From: Desulfatibacillum aliphaticivorans DSM 15576
GTDB lineage: Bacteria; Desulfobacterota; Desulfobacteria; Desulfobacterales; Desulfatibacillaceae
DNA: 64,000 nucleotides
NCBI RefSeq assembly: GCF_000429905.1
Contig: NZ_AUCT01000001.1
Location: 228,166 to 292,165 of the forward strand
Direction of reading: 5' to 3'
Part shown: positions 17,859-25,547 of the stretch, piece after piece
Position numbering within the stretch: position 1 is the stretch's first letter
Layout of the letters: every line of letters starts with the position of its first letter
Translations under genes and position numbers: made by a program
Notes under the pieces: generated by a model
The model's database searches: none
What the model was told of the DNA's origin: nothing
What the model saw: the letters and a program-made list of their open reading frames with translations, nothing else

Positions 17859-17945
17859 TTACAATTTTGTGCATAGACTCTTTTCAATCTACGTTTTTGT
17901 TTATGAACTATCTACTTTTTACAATTTTGTATATAAAGACTGAAA
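17859..17945 (-). promoter_or_regulatory. Three 30-base-phased repeats upstream of the nif promoter (possible enhancer)
   Basis: ACAATTTTGT occurs at 17861-17870 and 17921-17930 with a variant ACGTTTTTGT at 17891-17900, exactly 30 bases apart. Each is followed by a related A/T-rich segment containing ATA or ATG and then AGACT, GAACT or AGACT. They lie about 115-200 bases upstream of the sigma-54 site, where enhancer-binding activators normally act. The classical NifA site TGT-N10-ACA was not found. These may be sites for another activator. Confidence 0.5.
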
Positions 17946-18292
17946 GAAAAATGAAACAGACCCTATTCTATTAAATTAATACTTTGTTTTTATTAGATAA
18001 AAAAATTTTTGAATTCTGAAGCGATGGACCCGGCCCTCCCCTCCCCGCCGATCCCCAAGCCCCCTCCCCCACCCCAGGCCGCCCGGGGCCCCATGATCCT
18101 TTTGTCCTCCCCGCAGGCAAAAACAGGGTCGCCCCTTATTTACACGGCCCCTTCCGGGGAAAAATTGTCCAGCCCCCAAGGAACGCACGCCCCTAAGGCC
18201 CTGTCCCGCCAGGGTTCATACAAAAATGTGTATAGGGAATGTCGGCGCCTCCAAAACGTCGTCGCCATTTTATTTATGGATGGAAATCCCCC

Positions 18293-18321
18293 TTGACATT
18301 TAGTTAGATATCTAATTAGAT
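18293..18321 (+). promoter_or_regulatory. Promoter and palindromic operator of the MarR gene
   Basis: A perfect -35 TTGACA (18293-18298) is followed 17 bases later by a weak -10 TTAGAT (18316-18321). The spacer contains the 12-base perfect palindrome TTAGATATCTAA (18304-18315). The same palindrome occurs before the downstream amidohydrolase gene, so it is probably the MarR protein's own operator. Confidence 0.65.
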
Positions 18322-18337
18322 GCGCCCAGGAGACGCC

Positions 18338-18775
18338 ATGACCAATCCGGACCACATTGTTTTTCTCGTTACACGCCTTCAGGAAAGCGCTCACCGCTTT
18401 CTCTCCAACGCCCTCAAGCAAAGAGGCGTCCAGGGGATCGAGCCTTCCCACGGGGTCATCCTGCGGCAATTGCACGTCCAGGGCCCTTTGACCATGAGCG
18501 ACCTGGCCCGCCTGACCGGGCGCACCAAGCCCACGGTCACGGTGCTGGTCCGCAAACTCATGAAGCACGGGTACGTGGAAAAAGTCCGGGATTCCGAGGA
18601 TGGGCGGGTCTTTCAGGTGAGCCTGGCGCCCAAGGCCCTGGAACTGGCCCGGGACCTGGAATCCATCTCCCGGGAGCTTCGGGAGCGGCTGTACGCGGGT
18701 TTTGATGAGCACGAGAAGCAGGTCCTGGCCGGACTGGCGGCAAAAGCCCTGCGCAATTTTAATCCCGGCGAATAA
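18338..18775 (+). CDS. MarR-family transcriptional regulator
   Basis: 145 residues from the ATG at 18338, chosen because AGGAGA lies 6 bases before it; an upstream ATG at 18320 overlaps the operator. It has a winged-helix fold: MSDLARLTGRTKPTVTVLVRKLMKHGYVEKV is the helix-turn-helix, followed by the DGR wing (SEDGRVFQVSL). MarR proteins are ligand-released dimeric repressors. Identical palindromes before this gene and before the amidohydrolase suggest autoregulation and control of that gene. Ligand unknown. Confidence 0.88.
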   Translation: MTNPDHIVFLVTRLQESAHRFLSNALKQRGVQGIEPSHGVILRQLHVQGPLTMSDLARLTGRTKPTVTVLVRKLMKHGYVEKVRDSEDGRVFQVSLAPKALELARDLESISRELRERLYAGFDEHEKQVLAGLAAKALRNFNPGE

Positions 18776-18816
18776 AATATGGTCTAAATTGGGATGAAAC
18801 GTGTATTTGTGCACTC

Positions 18817-18840
18817 AATTAGTTAGATATCTAATAAAAT
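18817..18840 (+). promoter_or_regulatory. Second copy of the MarR operator palindrome
   Basis: TTAGATATCTAA at 18823-18834, inside the shared 16-mer AGTTAGATATCTAATW, repeats the site at 18304-18315. It lies 60 bases before the amidohydrolase start, placing that gene under the neighbouring MarR regulator. Confidence 0.65.
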
Positions 18841-18894
18841 ATGCGGGATGTGTGAATGCGCAGCCGCATTTTGAGGCAAAAAAAAGGAGGAGCA

Positions 18895-19722
18895 ATGAAA
18901 TCAGATAACCCCATCATCGACGTATGGATGCAGCAGCCCACCAGGGAATTCCTTAACCACCCCATGTTCGCTTCCTTAAGGAAATGGATGGGAATCGATT
19001 TGATCGAACAGGACCTGCCCATGGAATGGACCCTGGATTCCATGGATCAGGCCGGGGTCCATCTGGGAATCCTCTGCGCATGGCATGGGCCTTGCGGCCC
19101 GCTGATCTCCAACGAGCAGGTTTTGTCCCTGATTCAATCCTATCCGGACCGGTTCAAGGGCCTGGCCTCGGTCAACCTGTATCAGCCCATGGAGGCCTTA
19201 AGGGAGATGACCTATTATATCAAGGAGCGCGGGTTCGTGGGAGTGCGGCAGGTGCAGTGGTTCTGGAACCTCCCCGCCACGGACAGGCGTTACTATCCTC
19301 TATACGCCCGGTGCGTGGAACTGGACGTCCCCATCTGCTTTCAAGTCGGGCATACCGGCCCCTTATGTCCGTCCGAGCCGGGCAGACCCATCCCTTATAT
19401 AGACGAGGTTGCCCTGGACTTTCCGGAGTTGAAGATGGTGTGCGGGCACATCGGCTACCCCTGGACCCAGGAGATGATCGCCGTGGCCACCAAGCATCCC
19501 AACGTATACATCGACACATCCGCGTACACGGCCAAGCGGTTCCCGCCCGAACTGGTCCGGTATATGAAAACCAACGGAAAGAAAAAAGTGATATTCGGCA
19601 CCAACTATCCCATGATCCCCCATGCCAAATGCCTGGAGGATCTGGACAGCCTGGGCCTGGAGGAAGAAACCCGGGAATGCTTCCTCTACAAAAACGCCCG
19701 GGAGGTGTTCAACCTGGATTAG
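18895..19722 (+). CDS. Amidohydrolase-2-like TIM-barrel protein with missing metal ligands
   Basis: 275 residues from the ATG at 18895, which has a textbook AGGAGG 7 bases upstream; a start at 18856 has none. The fold resembles the ACMSD/amidohydrolase-2 family: a strand near the N-terminus, YPDRFKGLASVN, CFQVGHTG, MVCGHIGYPW, a DTSAY segment and KKVIFGTNYPM. The usual metal-binding H-x-H after the first strand is replaced (IIDVWMQQP) and the catalytic aspartate of G-T/S-D-x-P is Asn (GTNYP). The two mid-barrel histidines remain. It may be a decarboxylase or hydrolase with unusual metal use, or a non-catalytic relative. Controlled by the MarR gene just upstream. Confidence 0.7.
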   Translation: MKSDNPIIDVWMQQPTREFLNHPMFASLRKWMGIDLIEQDLPMEWTLDSMDQAGVHLGILCAWHGPCGPLISNEQVLSLIQSYPDRFKGLASVNLYQPMEALREMTYYIKERGFVGVRQVQWFWNLPATDRRYYPLYARCVELDVPICFQVGHTGPLCPSEPGRPIPYIDEVALDFPELKMVCGHIGYPWTQEMIAVATKHPNVYIDTSAYTAKRFPPELVRYMKTNGKKKVIFGTNYPMIPHAKCLEDLDSLGLEEETRECFLYKNAREVFNLD

Positions 19723-19769
19723 CCGGCGGCGACGGATTTGTGGCGCCGGGCGTGACATATTCCTGACCA

Positions 19770-21160
19770 GCCCTGGCATGCAATGCCGGGGGCCGTGTTT
19801 TTTTTAGGCGGCCCAGGCAAGAGGGTTTCTTGCCTGGGTTGCCTAAGCAACAGATGGTGCGGCCAAGAAAGAGTCTTGAAATGGTGAAAGATCGGCGGGA
19901 GGTTGGAGTGGGTTGAATTCCCTATTTTTTGGGATTTTAAATGCATCATAGATACATTGAAAATAATATGATTTCTGATACTTCCATATGCATTCCCACG
20001 CAAAGCATGGGAACGAGGTTGGGTGTTGGATAGAACGTCGCTTCGATTAATCTTTTTTGATTTCCACTACAGCATAGGCCGAAAAAAATGCGCTCACGCG
20101 CCCCGGCAGGATACTGCCCTGCCGCGGCCACCCTACTACGGACGGCGACCAGAGCGCCACAATCCACGTTGTAGACGCGCCCCCCTGTGGGCGCCAACGG
20201 CGTGCAAAGCACGCATAAGCAGGGCAAGCCCTGAATCTACAGAGCCCCGGAGAGGGGGGCGATTTTCGGCCGCGCTTCCGGCGGCAAACTCTCGCGTGTT
20301 TTTTTATGGGTGGCCCAGGCAAGGCAGTTTGTTGCCTGGGTTGCGAAGCAACAGAAGGTGCGGCCAAAAAAGAGCATTGAAATTGTGCAAGGTCGGCGGG
20401 CGTATGAATTTTGTTGAACCCACGCTTTTTGGATTTTCAGTGCATTATGGACATATTGAAAATAATGTGATTTCTGATAGTTCCATATGCATTCCCACGC
20501 GCAGCATGGGAACGAGGTTGGCGTTGGGAAGAGCGTCCGAACGAATAATCTCCTCTGATTTCCACGGCTGACGAGGCCGAACCAAGTGCGCTCACGCGCC
20601 CCGGCAGGATACTGCCCTGCCGCGGCCACCCTCCATCTGCACAGGATTATTAATTGCCTCCATGGCAATGGATTCTCCCCAGGCCAGCCCTGGCATGCAA
20701 TGCCAGGGGCCGTCAGGCCAATATGTCGACCGAAAAAGGTTCAAAGGCCAATGGACTGCTGTGAACCGAGGTCGATCATATGAAAGGGTGGCACTGGCAG
20801 CGTCGTTTGCCGCCGTGTTGCGAAGCAACAGTAGGTGCGACCATAAGGAATTGTTGAAATCGGGAACTATGGACGGATGAAAATTTTTCTTGAGAGATCT
20901 TTTTTTTTGCCCTTGTTTTGGATGGTCTGCCATTTATTAAACAATTCAGGATTCTAACGCCGCTTAGGTTTTACTGCATGTACTCACGCACCCCGGCAGG
21001 ATACTACTTTGCCGGGGCTACCCAACCCCATTGTAGACGCGCCCCCCTGTGGGCGCCGCCGGCGCGCTTAGTGCGCCTTGGGCAGAGTTCGGCCTGCATC
21101 TACATATTACAAACTCTCAAACGTCAAACGTTGATTTGACGCTTTTCAGTGCCCTCTTTA
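19770..21160. repeat. Non-coding mosaic of intergenic repeats
   Basis: This 1.4-kb stretch has no convincing gene. Two direct copies of a roughly 330-base block lie at about 19808-20137 and 20306-20635, at visibly high but imperfect identity, and a partial third copy at about 20685-21023. Each full block contains, in order: a stem with arms CCCAGGCAA/TTGCCTGGG, a GCATTCCCACGC/GCATGGGAACGAGG dyad (19989-20020 and 20481-20520), and a CCCCGGCAGGATACT element (20093, 20591, 20982). A separate 72-base element bounded by TGTAGA and TCTACA occurs at 20170-20241 and 21032-21104. Related modules recur near 34.9 kb and 46.8-47.4 kb. Confidence 0.8.
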
Positions 21161-21164
21161 TACT

Positions 21165-21542
21165 TTAAAAGAACTTACTCCAGAAAGCGGAGGAAGGTTT
21201 GGACATAGTGATCTGATTTACCCATTCGAAAAGGCCTTTAACTTCCTGAATGATATCTTCATTCAAACCAGTATTCCGCCACTCGCTCCACGCCCATTCC
21301 AGAGCGGAAACAAATACAGAAGGAGGGTAAATATGATCATTTTTCATAATGTTTACAAGAGGATTTCCTTGTCCAATTTGATAACCAGTCCATACTGGAT
21401 CGCCATCCTCTACCCAGGTGCATTCGGCACTTTTTGGCCCATCAATTTGCATTTTTTCTCTGGAAAATTGCAAATTATAGGTATCATCTCTTCCCCAACG
21501 AGGCGAAAATAACAATACTTGAAATTCTGTTCTCTCAGCCAT
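21165..21542 (-). CDS. Small protein of unknown function
   Basis: 125 residues; family not recognised. AGGAGG stands 6 bases before the ATG, so it is likely translated. It has no signal peptide or membrane segment and is rich in Trp and aromatic residues (about seven Trp). Codon use is more AT-rich than in the neighbouring transporter genes, which suggests separate ancestry. It begins 15 bases after the end of the oligopeptide transporter ATPase gene on the same strand, so it may be the last gene of that operon, and it borders the repeat field. Confidence 0.6.
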   Translation of the reverse strand: MAERTEFQVLLFSPRWGRDDTYNLQFSREKMQIDGPKSAECTWVEDGDPVWTGYQIGQGNPLVNIMKNDHIYPPSVFVSALEWAWSEWRNTGLNEDIIQEVKGLFEWVNQITMSKPSSAFWSKFF

Positions 21543-21557
21543 TATAACCTCCTTTTT

Positions 21558-22580
21558 TTATTCCACCCAGCCCTGCTCCACGCCGTGACAGGCGACGACG
21601 GCGTTATCTCCGGCGTTGAAGGGCTGGGGGATTTCCTTTGTGCAGATGTCCTTGGCGTAGGTGCATCTTTGATGAAACACGCAGCCCGAAGGCAGGTGCA
21701 AGGGCGAGGTGACCTCTCCTTTCAGGCGGATATGCTTGGCTTTTTTCTCCCCCAGTCTGGGAATGGCGGATAACAGGGCCTTGGTGTAGGGATGCCTGGG
21801 ATTGTTGAAAATCTCGCCGCCCGGGGAAAGCTCGCACAGGCTGCCCAGATACATGACCGCCACCCGTGTGGAAATATGGGCCACCACGGAAAGATCGTGG
21901 GTGATGAACATATAGGTCAGGCCGCGTTTTTCCTGGGCTTCCATGAACAAATTGAGAATTTGCGCCTGCACGGACACGTCCAGGGCGCTCACCGGCTCGT
22001 CGGCCACGACAAACTCCGGGTCCACCATCAGGGCCCGGGCGATGGATATGCGCTGGCGCTGCCCGCCGGAAAACTCGTGGGGAAAGCGTTCGGCCCAGGC
22101 GGGATGGACGCCCACCTGCTCCATAACCTCTGCGATGCGATCCAGCCGCTGTTCCCTTGTAAGCTGCGGGTAGTGAAAAAACAGGGGCTCCTCCAGGGTT
22201 TTGCGTACGGTGAACCGGGGGTTCAGGGAGGCGTAGGGGTCCTGGAAGACCATTTGCATGCGTTTTTTGTACGGGGTCTTTTGGGAGTAGGACAGATCGT
22301 CTATCCGGTCGCCGTCGTAGAAAATCTTTCCGCATTCCGGCTGCAACAGGCCGGTGACGGTCCTGGCCAGGGTGGACTTTCCGCAGCCCGACTCCCCGAC
22401 CACGGAGAAGGTTTCCCCCTGATAGATGTCAAAAGAAACCCCGTTGACCGCCTTGACGATGGCCTTCTTGCGCACGGGCCGGCCGTTTTCCCATCGGAAC
22501 TGCTCCCAGAAGCCGCCGGTGACGTCGAATTCCTTGTACACGTCTTCCAACTTAAGAAGGGGCTTGGCCTGGGTGTTCAT
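21558..22580 (-). CDS. Oligopeptide/dipeptide ABC transporter ATP-binding protein (OppF/DppF type)
   Basis: 340 residues. Powers uptake of peptides or related solutes. Walker A GESGCGKS near residue 58, signature FSGGQRQRISIARAL, Walker B VVADEPVSALD, H-loop ITHDLSVV. The C-terminal oligopeptide-transporter extension with GCVFHQRCTYAKDIC is typical of OppD/OppF pairs. It overlaps the OppD-type gene by four bases. Substrate class (peptide, nickel chelate or other) cannot be fixed from the ATPase. Confidence 0.92.
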   Translation of the reverse strand: MNTQAKPLLKLEDVYKEFDVTGGFWEQFRWENGRPVRKKAIVKAVNGVSFDIYQGETFSVVGESGCGKSTLARTVTGLLQPECGKIFYDGDRIDDLSYSQKTPYKKRMQMVFQDPYASLNPRFTVRKTLEEPLFFHYPQLTREQRLDRIAEVMEQVGVHPAWAERFPHEFSGGQRQRISIARALMVDPEFVVADEPVSALDVSVQAQILNLFMEAQEKRGLTYMFITHDLSVVAHISTRVAVMYLGSLCELSPGGEIFNNPRHPYTKALLSAIPRLGEKKAKHIRLKGEVTSPLHLPSGCVFHQRCTYAKDICTKEIPQPFNAGDNAVVACHGVEQGWVE

Positions 22581-23557
22581 GAGGCCCCTCCTTTCGCCAG
22601 GGCGTGGCAGGCGGCAAGGGCGTTTCCGTTATCCAATTCGATCAATTCCGGGACTTTTTCCTTGCATATGGGCATGACCAGTTCGCATCGGGGATGGAAG
22701 GAGCATCCCTGGGGCATGTCGGTCAAAGACGGCATGTTTCCGGGGATCTGGCACAGAGTCTTGCCCCGCTGCTGGCTTTCGGGCAGGGCGGCGATGAGCC
22801 CTTGGGTGTAGGGGTGACGGGGGTTGGAGACCACGTCCCGGGTGAGGCCTTGCTCCACAATGCGGCCTGCGTACATGACGATGATCCGGTCGGTCACCTG
22901 GCTGACCACGCCCAAGTCGTGGGTGATGAGGATCAATGCCATTCTTTCCGATTCGCAAAGCTCGGACAAAAGATCCATGATTTCCGCCTGGATGGTCACG
23001 TCCAGGGCGGTGGTGGGTTCGTCGGCTATGATGACGGCCGGGTCGGTCAACAAGGCTATGGCGATGACGATGCGCTGGCGCATGCCGCCGGAAAACTCGT
23101 GGGGGTATTGATCCAGCCTTTTTTCCGGGGAGGGAATGTGCACCTTTTTCAGCTTATCGAGAGCTATGGCCTGAGCTTCGGCCCTGGAAACGTTCTTGTG
23201 CGCCAGGATGGTTTCCGTCATCTGGGTTCCGATGGAAAGCACCGGGTTCAGGGTCATCATGGGGTCCTGAAAAATCATGCTGATGCGATTGCCCCGGATA
23301 TTGCGCACTTCCTCGATGGAAAGCCCGGCGATGTCCCGGCCTTCAAAAAGCACCTTGCCGCCGGAGATGAAACCGGGCTTGCTGATGAGCTTGATAATGG
23401 CGAAGCCGGTTACCGACTTGCCCGCGCCGCTTTCGCCCACCAGGCCCACGCGCTCCCCCTGATCCAGGAAAAAGCTCACGTCATTGATGGCCGTGACCTC
23501 TCCGGAGCGCAGGCGGAATTTTACTTCCAGATTGTGTATTTCCAGCAAATGATCCAT
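22577..23557 (-). CDS. Oligopeptide/dipeptide ABC transporter ATP-binding protein (OppD/DppD type)
   Basis: 326 residues. Walker A GESGAGKS near residue 41, signature FSGGMRQRIVIAIAL, Walker B IIADEPTTALD, H-loop LITHDLGVV, and the C-terminal GCSFHPRCELVMPIC region shared with OppD/DppD. It partners the OppF-type subunit, overlapping its start by four bases, and is separated from the permease gene by 11 bases. Confidence 0.92.
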   Translation of the reverse strand: MDHLLEIHNLEVKFRLRSGEVTAINDVSFFLDQGERVGLVGESGAGKSVTGFAIIKLISKPGFISGGKVLFEGRDIAGLSIEEVRNIRGNRISMIFQDPMMTLNPVLSIGTQMTETILAHKNVSRAEAQAIALDKLKKVHIPSPEKRLDQYPHEFSGGMRQRIVIAIALLTDPAVIIADEPTTALDVTIQAEIMDLLSELCESERMALILITHDLGVVSQVTDRIIVMYAGRIVEQGLTRDVVSNPRHPYTQGLIAALPESQQRGKTLCQIPGNMPSLTDMPQGCSFHPRCELVMPICKEKVPELIELDNGNALAACHALAKGGAS

Positions 23558-23568
23558 AGCCGCTTGAA

Positions 23569-24489
23569 TTACCTTTTATACAGTTTGGGGTTGAGCACGT
23601 CGCGCACCCAATCTCCCAGAAGATTGATCACGACCACCAGGGTTACGAGGAGGACGCCCGGAAACAGGGTGATCCACCAGGACCCGGAGAAGATGTATTC
23701 AAAGCCCGAATTGATCAAAGAACCCAGGCTGGGCTTGGTTACCGGCATGCCCAGGCCCAAAAAGGACAGGGCCGCCTCGCTCATGATGGCGTTGGCCACC
23801 TGCACCGTGGAGATAACCAGCACCGGGCTCAAGGTGTTGGGGAGGATGTGCCGAAACATGATCCACCAACGGGGCAGGCCGATAACCCGGGCGGCCTCCA
23901 CGTATTCCTTTTTCTTTTCGCCCAGAACGCTGGCCCGCACCGTGCGCCCGTATTGGGGCCATTCCGCCAGGCCGATGATGACGACCAGCAAGGGCACGGC
24001 AAGCTCTTCATACTTGGACAGGCCGAAAGCCAGCTGGAATATGGCGGATATGATGATAGCCACCATGAGGGTGGAGAAAGACAGCTGCACGTCCGCCACC
24101 CGCATGAGAAAGGAGTCCACCTTGCCCCCCACGTATCCGGCAATCAGACCGATCATCACGCCCAGAAAGGCCTGAAGACAGACAGCTCCAAGCCCGATGA
24201 GAATGGACAGCCTCATGCCGTATAGCATGGCCGACAGCATGTCGCGCCCCTGGATGTCCGTGCCAAGGAGGTAGTTGCTTGAGCCTTCCTCCATCCAGGC
24301 GGGGGGAAGCTCGGAGTCCATGATGTCGATGGATGCGGACTCGTAAACGTCATGGGGAGCGATCCAGGGCGCGGAAAAGCTGAGAATCGTCAGGATGACC
24401 AGGATGGAAAAGCTGGCGATGGCCACCGGATCCCGGCGAAAGCTGAACCAGAAAAAAGAATTTTTAAAACGCCGCCAAAGTTTTTTCAT
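23569..24489 (-). CDS. Oligopeptide/dipeptide ABC transporter permease (OppC/DppC type)
   Basis: 306 residues with six predicted membrane segments. The N-terminus has a long hydrophobic segment after a basic head, as in OppC proteins, then the periplasmic region HDVYESASIDIMD and LLGTDIQGRDMLS, a DppC hallmark. The cytoplasmic EAA loop reads EAARVIGLPRWWIMFRHILPN. It overlaps the OppB-type permease gene by four bases. Confidence 0.92.
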   Translation of the reverse strand: MKKLWRRFKNSFFWFSFRRDPVAIASFSILVILTILSFSAPWIAPHDVYESASIDIMDSELPPAWMEEGSSNYLLGTDIQGRDMLSAMLYGMRLSILIGLGAVCLQAFLGVMIGLIAGYVGGKVDSFLMRVADVQLSFSTLMVAIIISAIFQLAFGLSKYEELAVPLLVVIIGLAEWPQYGRTVRASVLGEKKKEYVEAARVIGLPRWWIMFRHILPNTLSPVLVISTVQVANAIMSEAALSFLGLGMPVTKPSLGSLINSGFEYIFSGSWWITLFPGVLLVTLVVVINLLGDWVRDVLNPKLYKR

Positions 24490-25460
24490 TTCCTGCCTGC
24501 TATCCGTACCGTGGGGTTGACCAACCCGTAAATGATATCAACCATCGTATTCACCGCCACAAAAACCACGCCCACAACCATCATGTAGGCCACTAACAGC
24601 GTGGTGTCGGAGCGCTCCACGGCTTCCAGGAACATGAACCCCATGCCCTGCCACTGGAAGACCGTTTCCGTCAGGATGGTGTAGGCGATGAGTATTCCCA
24701 ACTGCACCCCGCCCACGGTGATGACGGGCAACAAGGTATTTTTAAAGGCGTGGACGAAATACACCCGTCTGGGGGCCAGCCCTTTGGCCCAGGCGTATTT
24801 GACGTACTCGCTCTGAAGGACTTCCATCATTTCGGACCTGATTAAACGGATAAATAAAGGGAGCATGATGGAGGAAAGGGCGATGCTGGGCAGGATGAGA
24901 TGCTTCCACCCGTCGATAGTCAGCAAGCCGGTTTCCCATCCCCACAGGCTGACGGTGGCGCCCCGTCCGTAGGAAGGAAGCCACCCCAACTCCACGCTGA
25001 ATACATAGATTAATAAAATCGCCGTTAAAAAGACGGGAATGGAGACGCCCACAATGCTGGCGCCCATGATAAACCGGGTCAGCCAACTTCGAGGGCGTAT
25101 GGCCGCATAGACTCCGGCCGGTATGGAAAGAAAAATGATGATCAGGCTGGAGACGAAAACCAGCTCCAGGGTGGCGGGGGCCTTTTTGACGATGACCTCC
25201 AGGGTGGGCTTTTTGTAGAAAAAGCTCATGCCCAGGTCCCCGTGGACGGCGTTTTTCATAAAACGCACGTACTGGGACATAAAAGGATCGTTCAGCCCCA
25301 ACTGTTCCCGGAGCGCGTCCCTTTCGGCCTTGGAGACGGAAATCCCCACCAGATCGCGCACGGGATCGCCGATCTGGTGCTTGATGGCGAATCCGATAAA
25401 GCCGATGACCAGAATCACGAACAAGGATTGAATAATGCGTCGAATGACAAAGGCGAACAT
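24486..25460 (-). CDS. Oligopeptide/dipeptide ABC transporter permease (OppB/DppB type)
   Basis: 324 residues with six membrane segments. Begins with the RRIIQSLFVILVIGFI segment followed by the GDP motif region (IGDPVRDL) and LGLNDPFMSQY, both typical of DppB/OppB. The EAA loop reads YAWAKGLAPRRVYFVHAFKN. It is downstream of the binding-protein gene, separated by 87 bases containing a terminator, and starts the coupled permease-ATPase set. Confidence 0.92.
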   Translation of the reverse strand: MFAFVIRRIIQSLFVILVIGFIGFAIKHQIGDPVRDLVGISVSKAERDALREQLGLNDPFMSQYVRFMKNAVHGDLGMSFFYKKPTLEVIVKKAPATLELVFVSSLIIIFLSIPAGVYAAIRPRSWLTRFIMGASIVGVSIPVFLTAILLIYVFSVELGWLPSYGRGATVSLWGWETGLLTIDGWKHLILPSIALSSIMLPLFIRLIRSEMMEVLQSEYVKYAWAKGLAPRRVYFVHAFKNTLLPVITVGGVQLGILIAYTILTETVFQWQGMGFMFLEAVERSDTTLLVAYMMVVGVVFVAVNTMVDIIYGLVNPTVRIAGRK

Positions 25461-25502
25461 ATTTACCGCGCAATTTTTAAATGATTGTTTGGAATTCCAG
25501 CG

Positions 25503-25537
25503 AAAAAAACCCCGGACCGCGTTTGCGATCCGGGGTT
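25503..25537 (-). terminator. Intrinsic terminator after the solute-binding protein gene
   Basis: On the minus strand AAACCCCGGATCGC, loop, GCGGTCCGGGGTTT is followed by a run of seven T. Placed 11 bases after the stop of the binding-protein gene and before the permease, it would make binding protein in excess over membrane subunits, a usual arrangement in such operons. Confidence 0.85.
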
Positions 25538-25547
25538 TGGGAGCAGC

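Noticed and set aside
17748..17960. NifA upstream activator site TGT-N10-ACA
   Set aside because: No such spacing was found; only the ACAATTTTGT-type repeats, so the classical NifA site is not claimed.
19770..21160. Possible CRISPR array in the repeat field
   Set aside because: The repeats are long, degenerate and irregular, not 25-40-base identical repeats with unique spacers.
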